Shown: piece after piece, positions 13,499-24,810 of the stretch
How the letters are laid out: the number at the start of each line of letters is the position of its first letter
Position numbering within the stretch: the stretch's first letter is position 1
Origin: Tomocerus qinae
Lineage: Eukaryota; Arthropoda; Collembola; Entomobryomorpha; Tomoceridae
Length of the DNA stretch: 64,000 nucleotides
Reading direction: 5' to 3'
NCBI GenBank assembly: GCA_020055645.1
Contig: CM034546.1
Span: forward strand, 42,098,001-42,162,000
Notes under the pieces: model-generated
Database searches by the model: none
The model's input: the letters and a program-made list of their open reading frames with translations, nothing else
Told to the model about the DNA's origin: nothing
Program-made: the position numbers and the translations under genes

Positions 13499-14381
13499 GA
13501 TATTTTTAATGAAATATGTATAGAGTTATTTCATAATACGTACTATGTACCTAAATGCATGAAATAGTAAAAAGTCTAGTAATTAAAACGTGTTGGCCTA
13601 ACCAATATATTGGTTAGGTCAAACTATTGCTACAGTTATGTAAACATATATATTTTAAAAAAATGGGATATTAAATATTTTAGTTAACGGCCGAGGGCCG
13701 AAGTATGTGTTTTCTTTTATGTAGAGTAAATGGAATTCTACTTCATACTTTGCATACACCATATTCCATGTACTACGTTTGTATGCTGATTACAGATATG
13801 GTTTTGTTGAATTATATGTTTCGCATATAAAATGTATTGTTTCATGATGAGCGGGCAAATGGTATGACATACAGTGTGTAGTAAGGTTAACAATGCGTGG
13901 CCACAGGTAAGCCATGTATGAATAATTCTGGTTAGAATCCTACTTTATTAAGTTGCAGGACGAGAGTAAAATAACCTTCTAAATGTACATTTTCAAATAA
14001 TTAACAGACTGTGGTGTATGTTTGTTGCCTGTCTGGTCCATGACTAATTAAGGGGCAGAATCGTAGTTACCACCTACCAAAAGTTTCAACCGAATCAAGA
14101 CCTAAAAAAATCACAATGGCTTTTCAAAAAACGGCTATTTAGGATTAAGAAAATTTAGAATTATTTTACGAAGCAGTAACTGTAGCTTTTGCAACAAATT
14201 GGCCTTTGAACACTTAGAGAAAACTAATGAGAATGCCTCACCGAAAATATCCTTCAAAATAATAGAACTTTTTATTGAACATTGTACTCAACCACATAGT
14301 GTTCATTTGTTCATATCAAATACTCCAAGTTTCCTGACAGAAGGAAGGATTGGACTTATATTTTGGTCAAAATAATAATAT
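13499..14381 (+). repeat. Receptor 3'-flank module, copy after A
   Basis: The sequence after the stop codon, including cggccgagggccgaagtatg near 13688, matches the flanks after B (22830), D (34805) and the lost locus (40945). The stretch from about 14035, with tcgtagttaccacc, matches 41300 and 47120. It is non-coding and marks the downstream extent of the duplicated unit. Confidence 0.6.
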
Positions 14382-14385
14382 AGTT

Positions 14386-14794
14386 ATCGGAAGGCAAATC
14401 CGGGTTAGACTGAAAGATGCCCGTTTCCCTGTATTCCTGACTCTGGTTCGACTCAATGCACCTAAAACTGCGAGAACTTATGATCGGGATGAGTGAAATG
14501 ACTGCACAAAATAGAGAACGACCGAATTTGGACACAGACAATAGTAGAAGTTTATTACAACGAAAAGGTGACACGATTCGATTTACTCTAAGTTCCCTAA
14601 AACCCGACGCTGACTGACGACGACGACGAGGGTTCCCAACCAACTGTGACTGACGAGGGTTCACGACCAACTGGCGAGAGAGTCTCCGTCTCTCCGAGTA
14701 TATGGAGTCTCGAAGTGGGAGGTAGGAGTTCAATTAGAATATTAGAGACGTGATGTTAATGAGGGTGATATTGGGTGGTGAGGAGCCTCCTCAA
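14386..14794. mobile_element. 409-bp insertion with 5-bp target duplication (possible solo LTR)
   Basis: The paralogous flank near 41631 is uninterrupted, whereas here 409 bp lie between two ATAGT copies (14381-14385 and 14795-14799). A 5-bp duplication fits an LTR retrotransposon. The ends (TATCGG...CTCAA) are not the usual TG...CA, so a solo LTR is only one option. A 125-codon open frame on the minus strand inside it is Arg/Ser-rich and not recognised. Confidence 0.5.
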
Positions 14795-14989
14795 ATAGTC
14801 TAGTAATTATAGGTCATATGTGTCGCGATCTAGAATAGTGAATGAACTCTACTAGATCTAGTAAGCGAGATATAAGCCTCTAAAGTCATCGCATACCATT
14901 TAACCTTTCAGAATTAAACCACAGCTAACAGTCATACAATTACCCAAAGGCCAAGAATATGACAGCAACTGATGTCCATTCCACACATA

Positions 14990-17118
14990 CAGCAAAATTT
15001 GAAAACATTTGAAATAAATAAATTCCATTGACCCTATGGGGTATATAAATATACTGAATTCAAATATGGCCACCGATATATCTTCAGAGTGACCCCATCA
15101 GATATAGAGGGGGATGTCCCTATAACAACAAATATAAAACATTGAAGTAAATACATTCTGTTGACCCTTAGGGATAAATTAATACGCTGATTTTAAATAC
15201 AGCCACCGATATATCTTTAGAGTGACCCCCATCCGATATAGGGGGTATGCCCCCACATCGTCAAATATAAAACACTCGAAATAATTAAATTTCGGTGACC
15301 CTACGGGGTAATTAACTACTATGAATTCAACTATAGCCACCGATATATCTTCAGACTGACCCCATCCGATATAGGGGGTATGCCCCCATATCGGCAAATA
15401 TAAAACATTTGAAATAAATAAATTCCGTTGACCCTACGGGATAATTAACTAAGCTGATTTCAAATATAGCCACCGATATATCCAGTGTGCATCGAACGTT
15501 ATTATAGGGTGACGAAAACAGGATGTTTTGCTCTTTTTCTGCAGCCAGTTTAGATAGGAAAACTGGGTGCAGGCCCCGGGGGCATCAGTGGCTGTATCCA
15601 TGACCACGGGGTTTTTCACAGCTAAAAGTCAACTGAATGCACCCAAACCTCGAACTGGCTGCAGAAAGAGAGCAAGACATTCTATTGTCGTCACCCTATA
15701 ACGTTCGATGCACACTGGATATATCTTTAGACTGACCCCATCCGATATAGGGGGTATGCCCCCATATCGGCAAATATAAAACATTTGAAATAAATAAATT
15801 CCGTTGACCCTACGGGATAATTAACTAAGCTGATTTCAAATATAGCCACCGATATATCTTTAGACTGACCCCATCCGATATAGGGGGTTCGCCCCCATAT
15901 CGGCAAATATAAAACATTCGAAATAAATAAATTTCGTTGACCCTCCGGGGTAATAAACTACGCTGAATTCAAATATAGCCACCGATAAATCTTTAAAATA
16001 ACCCCATCCGATATAGGGGGTTCGCCCCCATATCGGCATATATAAAACATTTGAAATAAATAAATTCCGTTGACCCTAGGGGTAATTAACTACTCTGAAT
16101 TCAACTATAGCCACCGATATATCTTCAGACTGACCCCCTCCGATATAGGGGGTATGCTCCCATATCGGCAAATATAAAACATTTGAAATAAATAAATTCT
16201 GTTGACCCCACGGGATAATTAACTAAGCTGATTTCAAATATGGCCACCGATATATCTTCAGACGGACCCCATCCGATATAGGGGGTATGCCCCCATATCG
16301 GCAAATATAAAACATTCGAAATAAATAAATTCCGTTGACCCTACGGGGTAACTCACTATGCTGAATTCAAATATAGCCACCGATATATCTTTAGACTGAC
16401 CCCATCCGATATAGGGGGTTCGCCCCCATATCGGTAAACATAAAACATTTGAAATAAATCAATTTCGTTGACCCTACGGGGTAATAAACTATGCAGAATT
16501 CAAATATAGCCACCGATAAATCTTTAAAATAACCCCATCCGATATAGGGGGTTCGCCCCCATATCGGCATATATAAAACATTTGAAATAAATAAATTCCG
16601 TTGACCCTACGGGGTAAATAACTACTCTGAATTCAACTATAGCCACCGATAAATCTTTAAAATAACCCCATCCGATATAGGGGGTTCGCCCCCACATCGG
16701 CAAATATAAAACATTCGAATCAAATAAATTCCGTTGACCCTACGGGATAATAAACTACGCTGATTTTAAATATAGCCACCGATATATCTTCAGACTGACC
16801 CCACCCGATATAGGGGGTATGCCCCCATATCGGCAAATATAAAACATTTGAAATAAATAAATTCCGTTGACCCTACGGGATAATTAAGCTGATTTCAAAT
16901 ATGGCCATCGATATATCTTCAGACGGACCCCATCCGATAGGGGGTATGCCCCCATATCGTCAAATATAAAACATTCGAAATAAATAAATTCCGTTGACCC
17001 TACAGGTTAATTAACTACGCTGAATTCAAATATAGCCACCGATATATCTTTAAAATGACCCCATACGATATAGGGGGTTCGCCCCTATATCGGCAAATAT
17101 AAAACATTTGAAATAAAT
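14990..17118 (+). repeat. 133-bp satellite array, direct orientation
   Basis: About 15 monomers, with period 133 bp measured between successive tccgatataggggg motifs at 15741, 15874 and 16007. Each monomer contains ccgatatagggggttcg or the tatg variant followed by cccccatatcgg, a strong hairpin with a four-base loop, then aaatataaaacatttgaaat, gttgaccctacggg and ccaccgatatatctt. Short open frames within it come from the repeat and are not genes. Confidence 0.9.
15482..15718. mobile_element. 237-bp MITE nested in a satellite monomer
   Basis: The element begins CCAGTGTGCATCGAACGTTA and ends with the inverse of the same sequence. Its terminal inverted repeats extend imperfectly for about 65 bp and include ctgcagccagtt. 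ATATAT flanks both sides (15476-15481, 15719-15724), and the host monomer continues across the site, so it entered after the satellite formed. Confidence 0.8.
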
Positions 17119-17760
17119 AATAGAATTAAATATGGCGTAGTTAATTACCCCGTAGGGTCAACGAAATTCATTTGTTTCGAATGTTTTATATTTGCCGGGG
17201 GCATACCCCCTATATCGGATGGGGTCAGTCTGAAGATATATCGGTGGCCATATTTAAAATAAGCGCATTTAATTACCCCGTAGGGTCAACAGAATTTATT
17301 TATTTCAAATGTTTTATATTTGCCGACATGGGGGCGTACCCCCTATATCGGATGGGGTCACTCTGAAGATACGCCGGTGTCCATGTTTGACATCAGTGTA
17401 TTTAATTACCCCGTAGGGTCCACAGAACCTAATCATTTCAAATGTTTTATATTTGCCGATATGGGGGCATACCCCCTATATCAGATGGGGTCACTCTGAA
17501 GGTAAACCGGTGTCCATATTTAAAATCAGCGTATTTAATTACCCCGTAGGGTCAACAGAAACTTACTTATTTCAAATGTTTTATATTTGTTGATATGGGG
17601 GCATACCCCCTATATCAGATGGGGTCACTCTGAAGGTACACCGGTGTCCATATTTAAAATCAGCGTATTTAATTACCCCCTAGGGTCAATAGAATTTATT
17701 TATTTCAAATGTTCAATATTTGCCGATATGGTGGCATACCCCCTACATTTGGAGGGTCCC
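17119..17760 (-). repeat. 133-bp satellite array, inverted orientation
   Basis: From 17119 the same monomer runs in reverse complement (accccgtagggtcaac, ataccccctatatcgg) for about five copies, then degrades. The head-to-head switch makes the whole array a large inverted repeat. Several copies read tatcagatgggg rather than the tatcggatgggg expected from the direct copies, and the hairpin is partly eroded. Confidence 0.85.
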
Positions 17761-18154
17761 TCTGTCTCTATAACGGCTGTCATATTTGAATTGCAATTTT
17801 GTTTCCGCCTTTTGTTTTTGAAATCATTTATTTGTTTGGTATGGAATTTCCTTATCTTCGGATAAGAAATGACAGGCTTTCGGATCCTTACTCATGTAGT
17901 GAATTATGATATCTTTAAAGATACAATATAGATTAAAATAATTGCCAAAAATCGCAGGAATTTTTTAATAATACCATGTCACCGCCATATTGTAGATTCT
18001 AAAGTGCTCTTTTTAATAGAGTTATAAACTGAAATTTCGTTTTTTTTGGAGTTCATTCAGTATTCAAAGTCGCGACACATATTATACCACAATATATCCT
18101 GTTCTGTTGAGTCAGTAAAAATTTGGGTCTTATAATAGTTTGGGAAAAATTTGA

Positions 18155-18735
18155 TCTAAACTCGGATTTTGAGAAATCAATCCTTCTCGTTTGTCGTCAG
18201 TATTCGATGGCACTAAGGGGCTACATATGTGTTATCTGCCCATTGAACAAAAAAGGACCTTTTATTGCTTTTTGCTTTTTTGTAAAAAAGGTAAGTGCAA
18301 AATTGTAAAAAAGGTTACCTTTTTGCTTTTTTACGTTCCTAAAAGTTGCAATAAAAAATAAATAAAATGTCTTATTTTGTAGTCCGATATTACTAGATTA
18401 GTGTTCTATTGATTTAAAACACTATTTCACACTACAAATGTTTTATATTTGATTGGTTTGCGTAGTAGTTTTAGACTGACTACGTCTTTATACATAGGTA
18501 AAAAAGGAAAAAGCAAAAAAAGTAAAATAGGTACCTTTTTACCTTTTAAGTAAAAAAGGCATTATTTTTTTGTTCCTTGTATCTGCCCAAGTTTATCAGC
18601 ATTCCATGACCCAAATTGTGTCTCTGTCTCATTGTGCCACAACTATTCAAGTTTTGAAATGCTTAAAAAATTATTTAATATCTATTAAAAATATTAGTAG
18701 GTACACCTTTTTATTCAGAGACAACACCGTTTTGT
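18155..18735 (-). pseudogene. Relic of the monooxygenase last exon and intron 7 (copy 1)
   Basis: The plus-strand sequence gaaatcaatccttctcgttt, cagtattcgatggcac, then (after an inserted MITE) tatctgcccaagtttatcag and catgacccaaattgtgtc matches exon 8 of the flavin monooxygenase at 47495-47639. The similarity continues into its intron 7 (atttaatatctattaaaaat, cacctttttattcag). It carries substitutions and is interrupted, so it is dead. Its place downstream of receptor copy A copies the order receptor F then monooxygenase. Confidence 0.7.
18241..18579. mobile_element. hAT-like MITE inside the monooxygenase relic
   Basis: The ends CATTGAACAAAAAAGG and (inverted) CAAGGAACAAAAAAAT form short terminal inverted repeats. 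An 8-bp duplication, TATCTGCC, flanks it (18233-18240 and 18580-18587). The interior is rich in aaaaggtacctttt-type inverted repeats. A central portion (gtagtccgatattactagat) resembles the MITE at 24945-25359. Confidence 0.75.
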
Positions 18736-19589
18736 AAACCTAACCGTTAATAAGTAAAGAGCTCAAAATGGTGTCAGCCGATCTCTATACGCAGAACAGT
18801 ATGCTCTCAGAGCAATCTGTACCAAAATAATTCTAATTTTTTGCAAAAAAAGCTAATTAGTTATCTGTGTGCCCGTAGAATCATTTTCTTTGAGGTTATT
18901 ACAAGGGGCAATGCCTAACCCACCCATTCTTACTTAAATGCCCTAAATTGATTTAGTTTAATACAAAGAATTTTGATTTGTTTATCATGGTAGGTACAGT
19001 TTTATACAATGTATGGCTGATACAGAGTTTGCAATTTAGTCCACCTTTCAACTTATTTTAGTCTTCACATTTATCAATGTAGAATGAAGGCAGTTAAAAG
19101 ATTCTCTTCAAATAATTATTAGTTTAGGTAAATTTACTCTGAAAATGATTTAATAGAATATCTTCTTTAAACAGCAATTCTCATGTCAATCATTTGCTCA
19201 TAGGCTTAGAGTGCATCCAATCACAAACAAATTCATTGACATAAAAACCATTTTTGAACATTAATTGCACGGGAAAAAATTTTTAACAGGTATTAATCTT
19301 CCTTGCTAAGTGCAGATAAATTGCGACACAGAATTTCGATGACTGTAGCGAATGTAATTTGCGTTAATGTGTTTCACACACAAAGGTGCAGAAAATTATA
19401 AATACTTAATAGCTGATATTTTAGTGTATATGAAATATTGAACTTGCTTTTAGATTTTAATCATGATATTAAAATGCGGAAGGAATATATTATGATACTT
19501 TATTACATAGTAGAGCTAGCATTGTTTCTTTACAAAGAGAATTAAGCCATGTCACCTACATAAACTTACTATGGTGTATGTGTTTTGAT

Positions 19590-19960
19590 AAAATTAGAAT
19601 ATTTATATTCTTAAACTCACAAGATCCTTCACCTATAAAATTATACCCAACTATTTAAAGTTATTGTCCAGATTTATCACTCAATTATAATGGTTATTAT
19701 ATGAACATGATATGGGTTGGACTTGCTCTTCTACTTTTAAAGAAAAGTCTTACTCGATGTATTGTAACGATATAATATACAACATTATAGTGCTAAGCGG
19801 ATCGGTGTTATTGTGTTATCCTGTTTCTATACTAGGTGAATTCAACCGAATCGAGCTTTTCACGGTCTGCGTTTGTAGGAATGTTAGTACTGGTTTACAT
19901 TCTTTTAGCACAGTTAATAACACCTATCCGTGCCTAAGGTATATCAACTTTTAAATACAT
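19590..19960 (+). repeat. 5'-flank module P, orphan partial copy
   Basis: It contains the short frame starting ATGAACATGATATGGGTTGG near 19702 and the landmark after it, but no receptor exons follow. A second, complete module starts at about 20560. Confidence 0.55.
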
Positions 19961-20062
19961 ATAGTGGTAATCGATTAAGCATTGTTTCTTTGCCTAGAGA
20001 ATTGAACCATGTCGCGTAGGTACATAAACTTGGTGTACGTGTTTTTGTAAAATTAGTATATA

Positions 20063-20548
20063 TGTGGTAGTCCAGAAGAGCACGGGCGCCAGTAGCGCTA
20101 TTGGCTAGTCCACAGGAGCACTGCTCTACGGGCTTAGCCCGTAGAGCAGTGCTCCTGTGGACATGGAAATCTTCAATTACAATGTGGTAAAGGAATCATA
20201 GACTCATGGGAAAACGAATCTAATGTAGGACCTTGGTCAAATTTAGGCAACAATAATTGTATTAATGTTCATTGCGATTAATCTCCTTTACTCTGATTCA
20301 CTAATTTAATGATGTTACTTATTAATTTTACTGCATTCAAAGTATTTTCATGCAATATTAACTAATGACTAATTATATAATGACTGATAATAATATTTTT
20401 AATAAATATGTACTGTTAATGCAAAGAAATCAGAACTGCTTCTATTATGTACTAAAGTCGATAGCGCCTATGGCTAAGCCCGTAGAGCAGTGCTCCTGTG
20501 GACTAGCCAATAGCGCTACTGGCGCCCCTGCTCTTCTGGACTACCACA
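20063..20548. mobile_element. 486-bp foldback-type element
   Basis: It starts TGTGGTAGTCCAGAAGAGCA and ends with the inverse, with terminal inverted repeats of about 75 bp. TATA is duplicated on each side (20059-20062, 20549-20552). Comparison with the empty module near 44565 (agcatatattctta) supports this. Next to the left arm is a perfect palindrome (20108-20162): 26-bp arms starting gtccacaggagcactgctct with a TTA loop. The AT-rich core contains no plausible gene. Confidence 0.8.
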
Positions 20549-20559
20549 TATATTCTTAA

Positions 20560-21150
20560 ACTCGCAAAGTCCTTCGCTTATAAAATTATACGCAAATATT
20601 TTTGTCAGTTATGTCTCAATTAAAATATTTGATTTTATCTTGTGAACGTGGCATTGGTAGGGCTTACTCTTCTTTCACTTCCGAAGACAAAAGTGTTACT
20701 CACCGTATTATAATGGGATATTAAATATTTTAGTGCTAAGCGAATCGGTGTTATTCTCTTTCCATGCTAGGTGAGTTCAACCAAATCCAACCATTCACAG
20801 TTTGCGTTTGTAGGAATGTTAGCACGGGAATTCCTATAGGACAGTTAATAAAATACCTTTCTGTACCTAAGCTATCAGCTTTTAAATGTATAATGGAAAG
20901 CGATTTAATTTAAAGTTAAGGCTTTTGATTTCTTTCCCATGATTGTTTTTGTCTTAAATGGCTATTTATACTCCCGGATCATTAAACTACAATTTATTCG
21001 GTCGTTGAATTCCAACAAAGGAAGAAATAATGTTATTGGACTAGCTAACGTTGAGACATTATTTCAGAATCCTAAAATTCTGGTGTTCACTCTTGGCATT
21101 TATCAATAGAGATTGAGGCCATTTTGAAAATTTATAGAAGTAGCTATTCA
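20560..21150 (+). repeat. 5'-flank module P in front of receptor B
   Basis: A complete module ending about 90 bp before the receptor B start codon. It is close in sequence to the module before D (31850-32490), as expected if B and D are duplicates. Confidence 0.6.
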
Positions 21151-21240
21151 TAGTAAATTGTATCTGTAAGGTCATCAAATTGGTCATAATCTATGATTGC
21201 TCCCAATTGCAAATAATTTCACGGACACAACAATTTGACA

Positions 21241-22612
21241 ATGGTAAAAGCCATTTCGAAAGCAATATTTTCGTGGTATGTGAAGTGGGGCAATTTCTGG
21301 GGAGGTGTGCCTTATCATTGGAATTCAAATTGTCCTGAAAAATATTTAGAGTGGTCTACAAATAAATGGGCCAAGTTGAAATGGTATCTTTTTGTACTGT
21401 ATACACACATTTATTGGTTCTACATTTTGGCCAGAGCTATATATGAGACATTTCATAGTGACATCATTTCTGTTTGTGCGAGTTACGTCTGGGTTTTAGC
21501 CATGACGGTTCAGGTGATCATTATCCACGTAACAATATTCAAGAGGAATACAATGAAAACACTACTAAATGTCGTCTTTAGGACACTCTCTCAATTGCGA
21601 AGTAAGATAACAAGTTAAAATGTTACTAATAAGGGAAATGATCATTTTAACATTATATTATCATGAAATGTAAGCTGACAACTAATGTTATAATTTGGTT
21701 AATGCAATTTTATTGTTTTTCATTAGAAAAATATTTTAAAATTAAATATCGAAACAAGATTGATGCAGTAGATGTATCCCTCTTACTTGGGTTCCTAGTT
21801 GCCCTCACTTATCCAATCGTATATGGATGTGGAATATTCATGACCCCATTCAATCCAATATTCATAACGTCACTACTTGACCCTGAAGACTTCAGCTATT
21901 TCTACTTCACGCTTTTGGCGTCAGTTCATATATGGTGTGTATTTTGTCTATTTGGATTGGGAATGTTTCATGTAGCGGTTGCGGTTATTTGTTGTCCGAA
22001 TTTCAAACTTTTCTTTGAGGAATTAAGGTAATTTTTAATTAAGCAACAAAAATGAATTTACTACATTGACCTACACTGTTAACATAATAAGAAACTTTCT
22101 ACTACCATTATAGTTATGGCAGAAAAATGTACCGAACGGAAGATGCATTTAGAGATTCGAGAAACATACCCAAAATCTATCGACTACTACAGCTAATCGT
22201 CACTGATGCCAACAGCATCTATAATTTTTTCTTTTTCGCATCCAACTTTTTAGTTAAGAGGCAACTCTACTTGGCTAACTATTTACTCATCCTGCACCAT
22301 TCTGAGATGGATACTGCTAAGTTTGTACTGTTTTTGTTATGGACTATCTACATGTCTATTGTCTGGTTGATGGCACTCTTCACGACTTCTATGGTATTTG
22401 AATCGTCACTCTCATGTACCCAGTCTTGGAAATTTAGTTCAGTTTTATATCTTTCCAATGACGAAAAAGTCATTTTCAAGAAATTTGTTAAATCTTCTCC
22501 ACCATGTAAATTATGTGTCGGTCAATTTGCAATAATAAGGAAAAATAAACTAATCAAATATTTATATTCTATTAGTTTAGGTACAATGCAGGCAATTTTA
22601 ACATTCGGCTAA
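21241..22612 (+). CDS. Seven-helix chemoreceptor, array copy B (intact)
   Basis: Three exons (21241-21601, 21727-22027, 22114-22612) with GT-AG introns in phases 1 and 2 give 386 residues and a TAA stop. The start is the ATG in ACAATGGTAAAAGCC; the TTG two codons earlier is not a credible start. Hydrophobic segments are spaced as seven membrane helices: two in exon 1 (WYLFVLYTHIYWFYILARAI is the first), two or three in exon 2, and the rest in exon 3. Exon 3 has YRLLQLIV, a conserved KKFVKSSPPCKLCVGQFAII loop and the last helix LYSISLGTMQAILTFG. This layout matches arthropod gustatory/odorant-type receptors, and the charge pattern and C-terminal loop resemble springtail members. Such receptors are ligand-gated cation channels in sensory neurons; the ligand cannot be told. 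All frames are open. It belongs to the B/D/F subtype and is paired with C downstream. Confidence 0.8.
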
Positions 22613-23011
22613 GTAATTTATTTAATGAGATATGTATAGTTTTTTTCGCAATGTATCTAAATGCTTAAATATCGAAGTCCATTAAACTTAAAACGTATTG
22701 GCCTAACAAATATAGTGGTTAGATGAAACTATTGTTATAGATGGACTTGTTTAAAATAAATGTCTTTGACTGGAATGAAATCACAAATATTATTGAAATG
22801 GGATATTAACTATTTTAGTGATCGGATCGGCCGAGGGCCGAAGTATGTGTTTTCTTTTATATGGAGTAAATGGAATTCTACTTTACTTCATACTCATCTA
22901 ATACTTTGTATTTCACATTCCACGCACTACATGTGTATGCAGGTACGGTTTTGTGGAATTCAAGTATGCTTTGTTTCGCATAGAAATTGAATAGTTTCAT
23001 ATGAGCATGAT
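22613..23011 (+). repeat. Receptor 3'-flank module after B
   Basis: It includes aatgagatatgtatag just after the stop codon, which is the uninterrupted form of the site where a 589-bp element sits after receptor D. The cggccgagggccgaagtatg landmark lies near 22830. Confidence 0.6.
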
Positions 23012-23206
23012 TTCAAGATACATTTGGATATTCGACAAACGTACCTAAAATCTATAGTTTATTACAGCTAATCGTCATCGTTCTCAATAGCAAGTACAAT
23101 GTTGTCATTTTCGCTTCCAACTTCTTATTCAAGAGACTATTGTACTTGGCTAACTACTTGCTCATCCTATACCATTCTCCCATAGATACTGTTATGTTTG
23201 TTGGCT
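23012..23206 (+). pseudogene. Receptor exon 3 fragment between B and C
   Basis: About 190 bp match the first half of receptor exon 3 (gatacatttgg, attacagctaatcgtcatcg, tacttggctaactac) and stop abruptly at gttatgtttg, where 5'-flank sequence begins. There are no flanking exons. The same fragment with the same ends recurs at 34985-35178, so it predates the B-C/D-E cassette duplication. Confidence 0.75.
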
Positions 23207-23720
23207 ATCGGATCGGTGTTATCATGTTTCAATACTAGGTAAATTCAACTGAATCCAGCTTTTCACAGTCTGCGTTTGTAATAGGAATGTTAGTACGGTT
23301 TAGTTTAGATATCTTTTAGCTCAGTTATTAAAACCTCTGCGTGCCTAAGCTATCCGCTTTTAAATAGATATTATAATGGTAATCGATTTAATTTAAAGCT
23401 AGACTTTTGATTTGTATCCTATAATTGGCTTTTTCTTAAATGGCAATTCATACTCCCGGATTATGAAGCTACAATTTATTCGGTCGTTGAATTCCAACAA
23501 AATAAGAAATAATATTATTAGAATCAATTAATTTTGAAACCTTATTTCAGAATCCTAAACTTCAGGTGTTTAGTCTTAACATTAATCAATAGAGATTGAT
23601 GCCGTTTTCAAATATTTATAAAAATAGCTGTTCATCACGATGTTTAAATCTGTAAATATTTAATTAGATTTAATTAGATTCAATTGGACATTTCCTGTAA
23701 ACAGTAGATAGGTCAATTTA
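23207..23720 (+). repeat. 5'-flank module P fused to a truncated exon 2
   Basis: The flank runs to gtcaattta at 23720 and then jumps into the middle of receptor exon 2. In the sister cassette the flank continues at 35690 and exon 1 starts 1.4 kb later, so a deletion of about 1.9 kb (by comparison with 35690-37612) removed exon 1. Confidence 0.65.
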
Positions 23721-24810
23721 GGGTTCTTAGTTGCCGTCACTTATCCAATCGTATTTGGATGTGGAATATTCATGATCCCATTCAGTCCATTATTCATAAC
23801 GTCACTACAAGACCCTACCGATTTCAGCTATTTCTACTTCGCACTTTTGTCGTCACTCCATATTTGGTTCGCCTTTTGTGGATTTGGATTAGCATTTTTT
23901 CATGTGGCAGTTGCAGTTTTGTGTTGCCCTAATTTCAAAGTTTTCTTTGATGAATTGAGGTAATTTTAAATTAAGCAACAGCAATAAATTTACTGTATTG
24001 ACATATACTGATGATATAATAAAATATGAAAACTTTCTAATTCTTCTGTAGTTTTGGTGGAAAAAATTACCGAACGGAAGATACATTTAGAGATTCGACA
24101 AATGTACCAAAATTCTATCGATTATTACAGCTAATCATCCTCGATGCCAACAGCGTGTACAATGTTAGTTTTTTCGTTTGCAACTTCTTATTCAAAAGGC
24201 AACTCTACTTGGCTAACTATTTACTCATCCTGCACCATTCTCGTATGGATACTGTCATGTTTGTACTGTGTTTGCTGTGGGCTATCTTAATGTCAATTGC
24301 CTGGTTGATGGTACTCTTCACGACTTCCATGGTATTTGAATCTTCACTCTCATGTATCCAGTCTTGGAAATACTGTTCAGTTTCTTATCGTTCCAACAAC
24401 GAAAAACTCGTTTTCAAGAAATTTGTTAAATCTTCTACACCATGTAAATATTCCCGCGCCCGCGTAACCGAGGAACATCAGCAGAAATTGAACGGGAAAT
24501 CAAAAAATTAGATTTTTAATTGTTTAACCCATTAGATTACTAAAATTGATGTTAGCTTCGTTAATACATACTCACAAACTCTACGCCTAAGTGAAATTCA
24601 ATCGAATCAAAGCTCGGCCTAGACAGTGGATTAATTTCCGAAATAATTTTTTGGCAAATCAAAGGCGGGAGTCTAGTGCCGAGCACTCACAAAGGCAAGT
24701 AAAATATCTATTACGAAAATTTCGCCATTTTACGTACTCACCAATTATCCGTATTAGCCTGTTCAAATTTCAAACGCAGTTACTACCGAGGGCATTTACT
24801 TTTTTGTCAG

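Larger units (their letters stand above)
14818..18080. mobile_element. 3.26-kb TIR element filled with satellite DNA
   Basis: The left end starts ATGTGTCGCGA and the right end is its inverse (TCGCGACACAT). The similarity continues with small changes for about 32 bp (GAATAGTGAATGAACTC against GAATACTGAATGAACTC). The flanks are ggtcAT and ATtatacc. The uninterrupted paralogue at 41648-41656 reads ggtcattatacc, so insertion made at most a 2-bp AT duplication. No transposase frame is visible. About 2.7 kb of the interior is a 133-bp tandem repeat, and a 237-bp MITE is nested in it. The overall form recalls foldback-type elements that carry tandem repeats. Confidence 0.75.

Noticed and set aside
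14356-14733. 125-codon minus-strand gene
   Set aside because: The frame lies almost entirely in a 409-bp insertion with target duplications and has low-complexity Arg/Ser content; no domain recognised.
14990-17760. Regular repeats resembling a CRISPR array or a protein-coding repeat
   Set aside because: The 133-bp period has no constant repeat/variable spacer layout. It is a eukaryotic satellite, and the short open frames in it only mirror the repeat.
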